A model generated the notes under the pieces. It was not told the origin of the DNA. It did not search any database and was given only the letters and a program-made list of their open reading frames with translations. A stretch of DNA of 56,202 nucleotides from Bacillota bacterium (GTDB lineage: Bacteria; Bacillota; UBA4882; UBA10575): assembly GCA_012837715.1 (NCBI GenBank), contig DUQR01000050.1:1-56202 (forward strand). Reading direction: 5' to 3'. Below, piece by piece: positions 51,546-56,202 of this stretch. Positions within the stretch are counted from its first letter, which is position 1, and every line of letters begins with the position of its first letter. Both the position numbers and the translations under genes were made by a program.

Positions 51546-52751
51546 CTATTTTACCATAGAAAAAGGGCCAAAGGTAGTCGTTTTCTTTTGATACGCCTGG
51601 ATCAGCTCCCGGTAACGGTCCACTACCTCAGCCATAATTTGTTCCCAATGCCGGTAGACTGTGCGCTGTGCTTGCTCCCCGACCGCCACCAATAGACCGC
51701 GATCGACAATGATCTCTTTCACCCGCCGGGCCAGGCTTTCGGGGTCGTTTTCCGTCAAAAAACCGTTCACATTGTCAATGATCCCTTCCGCGCTATTGGA
51801 ACCGGCCACGACCACCGAGGGACATTGGGCGGCTGCCGCTTCACGAATCACGATCGGGGCATTATCGTAAACCGAAGGAAAGAGGAAAAGATCGGCCCGG
51901 GTATAGAGGGACTTTAATACTTCGCGGTCAAGAATACTGCCCATAAAGGTCACCCGCTCAGCAAGGCCTAACTCCTTAACCAACTCCTTCATCTCCTGGG
52001 CTGCGTAACCGGTACCGGCAAAAATCATCCGGTACCTTACGCCCCACTGGTGCAACAGTTTCAACCCTTGAATCAACATGCGAACATTTTTTTGCCAAAT
52101 ATGCTGTCCCACAAAGAGAAAGACAAGCTCATCCTGGTCTAAACCCAACCGCTCATTGATGGCTGCACGACGTTGCTCCGGATCATTGGGTGGGACAAAA
52201 TCGGTCCCGTTATAAACTACATCTACCTTTCCCCGATATCCGTAGGCCCGTAGCGTCTCCGCCGTCCCTTGGCTAACCGTCCAAACCGCATCCACTTGCC
52301 GGAAAAACTTTATTACTTGCCGCACGCCAAGTCGGGCAAGGGGCGCTGCTTTAACCACGGTTTTAAAGTCATCATAAAACTTGGAATGAAAGGTGGCAAC
52401 CAGTGGAATTCCCTTTTGTCTAGCGATTTTCAGGGCTAACTGACCGGAGGAGAAAGGCGAATGGGTATGGACGAGATCGAAAGGAATCGCCTTTAGTCTG
52501 CGGTGTAAATCCAGATCGAAATGGGGACAACCTAGCCGGTAGGGCGGACGAAACACTAACGGTAAAGACGGATAACGTAACACAGGAAATGGATCCCGGT
52601 CCTGATACCCAGGAAAAGCCGGGGTCACCACATAACACTTACCATATTTTCTATTTAACCAGTAGGCATAGTTCTGAGCCACATTCGCTACCCCGTCCAT
52701 CACCGGAGGGTAAGAATCATTAAATTGTCCAATAACGAACTGTTCTTTCAT
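51546..52751 (-). CDS. GT4-family glycosyltransferase
   Basis: 401 residues from ATG 52751 (GAGGGGGG upstream). FNDSYPPVMDGVANVAQNYA opens the domain as in diacylglycerol-glucosyl or phosphatidylinositol-type GT4 enzymes; DLVHTHSPFSSGQLAL and FLFVGQHIWQKNVRMLI follow; LFLFPSVYDNAPIVIREAAA is the E-x7-E donor site. It is likely a cytoplasmic-face enzyme making glycolipid or a glycan intermediate; acceptor unknown. nagB ends 94 bases away. Confidence 0.87.
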   Translation of the reverse strand: MKEQFVIGQFNDSYPPVMDGVANVAQNYAYWLNRKYGKCYVVTPAFPGYQDRDPFPVLRYPSLPLVFRPPYRLGCPHFDLDLHRRLKAIPFDLVHTHSPFSSGQLALKIARQKGIPLVATFHSKFYDDFKTVVKAAPLARLGVRQVIKFFRQVDAVWTVSQGTAETLRAYGYRGKVDVVYNGTDFVPPNDPEQRRAAINERLGLDQDELVFLFVGQHIWQKNVRMLIQGLKLLHQWGVRYRMIFAGTGYAAQEMKELVKELGLAERVTFMGSILDREVLKSLYTRADLFLFPSVYDNAPIVIREAAAAQCPSVVVAGSNSAEGIIDNVNGFLTENDPESLARRVKEIIVDRGLLVAVGEQAQRTVYRHWEQIMAEVVDRYRELIQAYQKKTTTFGPFSMVK

Positions 52752-52845
52752 TACGTTTTCCCCCCTCAGCCATAAAGTCAAGCATCATGCGGCAATTTTT
52801 AGCCTTATTATCGAGCAAAAAGCGGCAAACCCAACCTTTTTCATT

Positions 52846-53574
52846 CTAACCTAACAAAGCAGCCGCTTCCTGATCCAAGATTATGGTAACATCGGGATGG
52901 GTCTGGAGGAATGAGGAAGGGCAAGCGCTCGTTACCATACCACTCACAGTCTTTCGGATCGCTTCCGCTTTATGTCGGCCATTAGCCAATAAAATAATCC
53001 GGCGGGCTTTCAATATTGTCCCTATCCCCATGGTCACCGCTTGCCGGGGCACCTCCTCCACGGACCGGAAAAATCTACTGTTGACCTGAATCGTTTCCTC
53101 AGTTAAATCCACTAAATCTGTATAGACGGGTAAAGATGGGTTTGGTTCATTAAACCCAATATGGCCGTTGACACCAACCCCTAACACCTGGAGATCGATC
53201 CCCCCCGCCTCAGTAATCTTTCTTTCATAAGCGGCGCAGGCGGCCTTGATATCCGCAGCTGTTCCACTAGGTAGATGAATCCTCTCCGCTTTAACATTAA
53301 TATGGTTAAAGAGGTTTTCGTACATAAAATAATGATAGCTTTGGGGGTGGTCAGGCCCAAGTGAGTAATATTCATCTAAATTAAAGGTGGTTACGTTGGC
53401 AAAGTCCACTTCTCCCCGTCGGTACATGCCAATCAGTTCCTGGTATAACCCCAAGGTTGTACTACCGGTCGCCAGACCAAGGACGGTAGCGGGTTGCAGC
53501 AGCACCTGGCCGGCCACCATCAACGCCGCTTTTTTACTCATTTCGGTATAATCTTTTTCAATCAGAACACGCAT
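52846..53574 (-). CDS. nagB: Glucosamine-6-phosphate deaminase
   Basis: 242 residues. [35 protein letters not shown] and [17 protein letters not shown] are NagB hallmarks. It converts glucosamine 6-phosphate to fructose 6-phosphate and ammonia, for amino-sugar use. No nagA or transporter is nearby, so it is alone. The ATG has AAGGGGTAAAGG just before it. The gap of 347 bases to the next gene holds a promoter for the thioesterase. Confidence 0.95.
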   Translation of the reverse strand: MRVLIEKDYTEMSKKAALMVAGQVLLQPATVLGLATGSTTLGLYQELIGMYRRGEVDFANVTTFNLDEYYSLGPDHPQSYHYFMYENLFNHINVKAERIHLPSGTAADIKAACAAYERKITEAGGIDLQVLGVGVNGHIGFNEPNPSLPVYTDLVDLTEETIQVNSRFFRSVEEVPRQAVTMGIGTILKARRIILLANGRHKAEAIRKTVSGMVTSACPSSFLQTHPDVTIILDQEAAALLG

Positions 53575-53819
53575 CCTTTACCCCTTCTCTTTTTAAATTT
53601 TTTCCTAGAAAAATGCCTTTCGCTGATTTCGGCTTAAATCCTGCCGACAAAAGGCAACCAGAAACATTTTTTTGAGTTGGGAAGATTACCCCTCTTTACT
53701 ATTCTAAAATAACACCACCTGTTATATTCGGCAAAAGTAGACTGCCGATCCGGTCAAGGCCGTAAAGAAAGCCAAAGCCCTAAGTTAGAAGAGGTAAATG
53801 ATTAGAGAAGGAGCCAAAG

Positions 53820-53848
53820 TTGTCTCTTTTTTACTTTTATATTATAAT
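53820..53848 (+). promoter_or_regulatory. Sigma-A-like promoter upstream of the thioesterase gene
   Basis: TTGTCT (53820-53825) and TATAAT (53843-53848) are 17 bases apart, 73 bases before the ATG. The bases between the nagB start and this box hold only AT-rich sequence and no gene. Confidence 0.6.
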
Positions 53849-53920
53849 ATTCTGAAGGAATTAGCTTAAGAAGCTATTTCCCCAAGTTTAATCCTGCCGC
53901 TTCCAGAGGAGGAGATTACC

Positions 53921-54334
53921 ATGAAAAATCCAACCAACCGGGTTAGCTTCCGTGTTCGCTATGCCGAAACCGACGCGATGGGCATCGTCCACCACTCCCG
54001 GTATATCCCTTGGATGGAATTGGGACGCACCGAGTTCCTGCGTCAATACGGCTTTTCCTACCGGGAATCTGAAGAAAGAGGATACCTCTTCCCCCTATTA
54101 GCTATTAGCTGTCAATACCATGCCCCGGCCAAATATGATGATCTGGTTACGGTTGAGACGACGCTGAAGGCAATTCGCCCGCCGTATCTTGAGTTTACTT
54201 ACCAGATTACCCGCGAACCTGACGGACTCCTGCTCGTCACCGGAGAAACGAAACAGATTTGTATCACAAGAAACAATAAACCCCGCCGTGAACCAGTCAA
54301 ACAGATCGCCAATTTTTTCCGGGATCTGGAATAA
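53921..54334 (+). CDS. YbgC/FadM-type acyl-CoA thioesterase
   Basis: 137 residues of the hot-dog 4HBT family. VRYAETDAMGIVHHSRYIPW carries the catalytic Asp of YbgC; LTVETTL-type strands follow, and TGETKQICITR ends the fold. It hydrolyses short or medium acyl-CoAs. GGAGGAGATTACC precedes the ATG. It converges on lepB and lies alone with its own promoter. Confidence 0.9.
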   Translation: MKNPTNRVSFRVRYAETDAMGIVHHSRYIPWMELGRTEFLRQYGFSYRESEERGYLFPLLAISCQYHAPAKYDDLVTVETTLKAIRPPYLEFTYQITREPDGLLLVTGETKQICITRNNKPRREPVKQIANFFRDLE

Positions 54335-54362
54335 GCACCCCGCATGCACGCAAAAGCTTTTC

Positions 54363-54935
54363 TTAGTTTTTAAATTCAAGCTGATTAAATTCCCATTTGC
54401 CCTCAAGCGTGGGGGGGTTAAGTACTTGGGCTTGGTTTAACGGCCAGTAGATCATAACGGCTCTCCCCACCACATTCTCCAGGGGAACAAAACCTACATT
54501 ACGGTCGTCCCGACTATCCATACTCCGATTCCGGTTATCACCCATCACAAAAACGGTCCCTTCTGGGATGATCGTCCACGGATAATCCTCTCGCATCTCT
54601 TCGTTTATATAGGGCTCATCAACGGTTAACCCGTTGATCCGCAACTTACCGTTGGTAATCTGGAGGTTCTGCCCTTCGGTGGCAATTACCCGCTTGACAA
54701 ATTTCTTACTTGGATCCTTCGGTTTAATCACCACAACCTCTCCGGGTTGCGGAGGACGAAACCGGTAGGTAATCTTGTCAACGATTAACCTTTGTCCGTC
54801 GTATAAATTAGGTTCCATGGATTTACCTTCTACTTTATAGGTTTGTAATAAAAAGACCATGATAAAAAGGGCGGTCAGTACCGAACCGGCAATCGATTCA
54901 ATCCATTCCCTAAGCTCCGATTTGTTAAATTCCAA
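54363..54935 (-). CDS. lepB: Type I signal peptidase
   Basis: 190 residues. An N-terminal membrane helix (VLTALFIMVFLLQTY), the catalytic serine in VEGKSMEPNL, the catalytic lysine in KKFVKRVIA, and box E GDNRNRSMDSRD identify LepB/SipS. It removes signal peptides at the outer membrane face. The start is TTG at 54935, 8 bases after GGAGG. Several exported proteins are nearby, but no specific partner is implied. Confidence 0.96.
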   Translation of the reverse strand: MEFNKSELREWIESIAGSVLTALFIMVFLLQTYKVEGKSMEPNLYDGQRLIVDKITYRFRPPQPGEVVVIKPKDPSKKFVKRVIATEGQNLQITNGKLRINGLTVDEPYINEEMREDYPWTIIPEGTVFVMGDNRNRSMDSRDDRNVGFVPLENVVGRAVMIYWPLNQAQVLNPPTLEGKWEFNQLEFKN

Positions 54936-55021
54936 TGGAACGACCTCCTCAACAACTGATTTTCAGGTTATCCCAAATCTACCCTTTGGATTGTACCGAA
55001 TTATTCTATGGTTGGTTTTTT

Positions 55022-55062
55022 TTGTATTGGCATCCTTTCTAATGGTTAGAACGGAAAAAGCC
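55022..55062. repeat. Half copy F of the dispersed repeat
   Basis: TTGTATTGGCATCC and TAATGGTTAGAACGGAAAAAGCC correspond to one arm of the family (like the right arm of copies A and C); the rest is missing. It lies between the stop of the CheA-like gene and the start of lepB. TTGGTT occurs on both sides. Confidence 0.55.
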
Positions 55063-55084
55063 TTGGTTAAGTTCCTCCTCGGAG

Positions 55085-56202
55085 CTAATATTCGGGTATT
55101 AAGCCAGCCAGTTCATTTGGGTCGGCCAGAAGAACCAGGCGTCCGTTGGGACGATAGGTTTTGGCAAAAGAGAAAGGTCCCTTCACGACCGGCCGATCCG
55201 AATCGGTCCTAAGTAACTCCTGGTAACCTTCCACCTTGGTCACGGGGAGGCCGAAGCGTATCCGTCCCACCTCGATAAGGGCTAATGTTAAATCCTGTTC
55301 CTCCCGGTCCAGGGAAGGAGAGAGGTTCGGCGTAAAGAGCAACGGGATCACTTGCGGATAACGATAGAGAAAGGTGAATCCCCCACTCTCCCATACCTCC
55401 TGTTGTTTAATGGTGAGATGATAAAGGTAGTTACGGGCGGGGAGGGCATATTCTTCTTTACCGATCTGAAAAATAACAGACCGGATCGTCGCCGGGAGTA
55501 CCGGCACGGTTAGACAAAACCAGCCCCCAGTTGGGTCCAGTTTAAGCCGGCCTTGGACTTCAGCAATGGCTGCTTCGATTGGGCTTAGTTCATCCGGGAC
55601 CAACTGGTTTTCCCTGTTGGCACCGCTTCCCGGGGCATTCCCCCTTTTCACCTTTAAGGTTAAAAATTCTCCGACCCGTTCTGCCCTGACGAGAAAGGGT
55701 TTTGGCGTTTTCACTGCATCCAATGGATCTGGCTGGCCCGCTTGCGTCCATCCTAGTCCTTTAATTAACGCGGCTAAGGGAGGAACTAGTTTCGCCGCGG
55801 TTTCTCCGGTAAGTTCCGCTTCAAATCCGTTATCATTCTCGATTTCTCCCGGGAGGCCGCTCTCCGCTGCCAACCGTTGAATTAGCAGGCTCACCGGAAC
55901 TAAATGCAGTTGCAAAGCTTGCCTTCTTAAAGCGGCGTTTAGTTCCGTGGCCTTTGCCAAGGATTGCCCTAGTTGATCCCAATCGCTAAGAGCATTGGTC
56001 CCCTGCCGGTAAAGGGCAAGCATTGCTTCCAAAGTAGCGGTAAGTTCCCTTAACGCCGCCAAAAAAGGAGGGAGTAAATGCGGTCGGACCCACGTTTCCC
56101 CTTGCGCGCCACCATCTTTATCCCCGGCGGGCGCAGTCCCGACCTCTTTCGTTGGTACAGACTGCGCCGGAGTCGCCGTCAGGGCGCTGAGCCGCGCCCG
56201 CC
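55085..56202 (-). CDS. Divergent CheA-like protein, 5' end beyond the window
   Basis: The frame is open from the right edge, so the N-terminus is missing; 371 residues are visible. A P/G-rich region gives way to a dimerisation-like helix pair (LEAMLALYRQGTNALSDW, ATELNAALRRQALQLHLVPV), which resembles the CheA P3 helices. An ATPase-like domain follows but I see no clear N, G1 or G2 box. A C-terminal CheW-like segment begins SVIFQIGKEEYALPARNYLY. It looks like a CheA relative that has lost kinase activity, a scaffold in chemosensory clusters. No che genes are in the window. Confidence 0.6.
   Translation of the reverse strand, partial: RARLSALTATPAQSVPTKEVGTAPAGDKDGGAQGETWVRPHLLPPFLAALRELTATLEAMLALYRQGTNALSDWDQLGQSLAKATELNAALRRQALQLHLVPVSLLIQRLAAESGLPGEIENDNGFEAELTGETAAKLVPPLAALIKGLGWTQAGQPDPLDAVKTPKPFLVRAERVGEFLTLKVKRGNAPGSGANRENQLVPDELSPIEAAIAEVQGRLKLDPTGGWFCLTVPVLPATIRSVIFQIGKEEYALPARNYLYHLTIKQQEVWESGGFTFLYRYPQVIPLLFTPNLSPSLDREEQDLTLALIEVGRIRFGLPVTKVEGYQELLRTDSDRPVVKGPFSFAKTYRPNGRLVLLADPNELAGLIPEY

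Noticed and set aside
1-56202. CRISPR arrays, prophage, transposases, rRNA
   Set aside because: No regularly spaced repeats with spacers, no transposase or integrase frame, and no rRNA-like stretches were seen.

Overview
The window is a chromosomal segment of an endospore-forming member of the Bacillota (Firmicutes). The evidence is ytxC, a SpoIIM-family gene, a YteA-type DksA/TraR protein, an alpha/beta-type SASP, cotJABC, several multi-SPOCS (DUF3794) spore-envelope proteins, and the gene orders miaB-mutS-mutL-miaA-hfq-ynbB and ruvC-ruvA-ruvB-queH-DUF2905-recO. A deep-branching, Limnochordia- or Hydrogenispora-like lineage would fit, but that is inference. Almost every base is explained by ordinary, tightly packed genes. 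I found no rRNA, tRNA, CRISPR array, prophage or transposase.

Layout. 1-4.9 kb (minus strand): a lipoprotein with Ig-like repeats (cut by the left edge), ytxC, a GH13 alpha-glucan enzyme and a small membrane protein. 5.1-7 kb (plus): alpha-glucan phosphorylase and a 55-residue hydrophobic protein; with GH13 this looks like a divergent glycogen/maltodextrin module. 7-13.1 kb (minus): glycyl-tRNA synthetase, SpoIIM family, then recO, DUF2905, queH, ruvB, ruvA, ruvC. 13.2-17 kb: an M28 peptidase facing a MEDS-PAS hybrid histidine kinase whose receiver domain is broken by a frameshift in a G tract. 17.2-26 kb (minus): YteA-like regulator, DUF5665, a glycosyltransferase and three consecutive genes built from SPOCS or SPOCS-like domains. 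26.2-28.4 kb: two orphan genes, an MgtC/SapB protein, a heptanucleotide repeat and a zinc-ribbon membrane protein. 28.5-37.1 kb (minus): ynbB, hfq, miaA, mutL, mutS, miaB. 37.2-39.8 kb (minus): a lipoprotein gene interrupted by an in-frame TGA right after its lipobox cysteine, a SASP, and cotJC, cotJB, cotJA. 39.8-47 kb: a structured gene-poor stretch, ccdA with a ResA/TlpA thioredoxin, a two-P-loop ATPase, a serine-palmitoyltransferase-like enzyme facing a short-chain dehydrogenase, an OmpH/Skp-like protein, a LysM protein and phoU. 47-56.2 kb: a possible 22-codon leader ORF, degV, a small membrane protein, a HAD hydrolase, galM, a HIRAN protein, a second glycosyltransferase, nagB, a YbgC-type thioesterase, signal peptidase I and a divergent CheA-like protein cut by the right edge.

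Two things stand out. First, a dispersed intergenic repeat of about 118 bp is present in at least three near full-length copies plus shorter derivatives. It is an imperfect palindrome with termini like GGGCTTTTTGCGTTG and inner CCAATACAATA blocks, and it sits between a stop codon and the next gene. Second, several genes suggest unusual cell-envelope biology: seven clear SPOCS repeats over two genes with a third related gene beside them, a possible sphingoid-base (SPT-like plus SDR) pair, and an OmpH-like protein. Two genes carry single lesions (frameshift and nonsense) that read-level data could confirm or remove.
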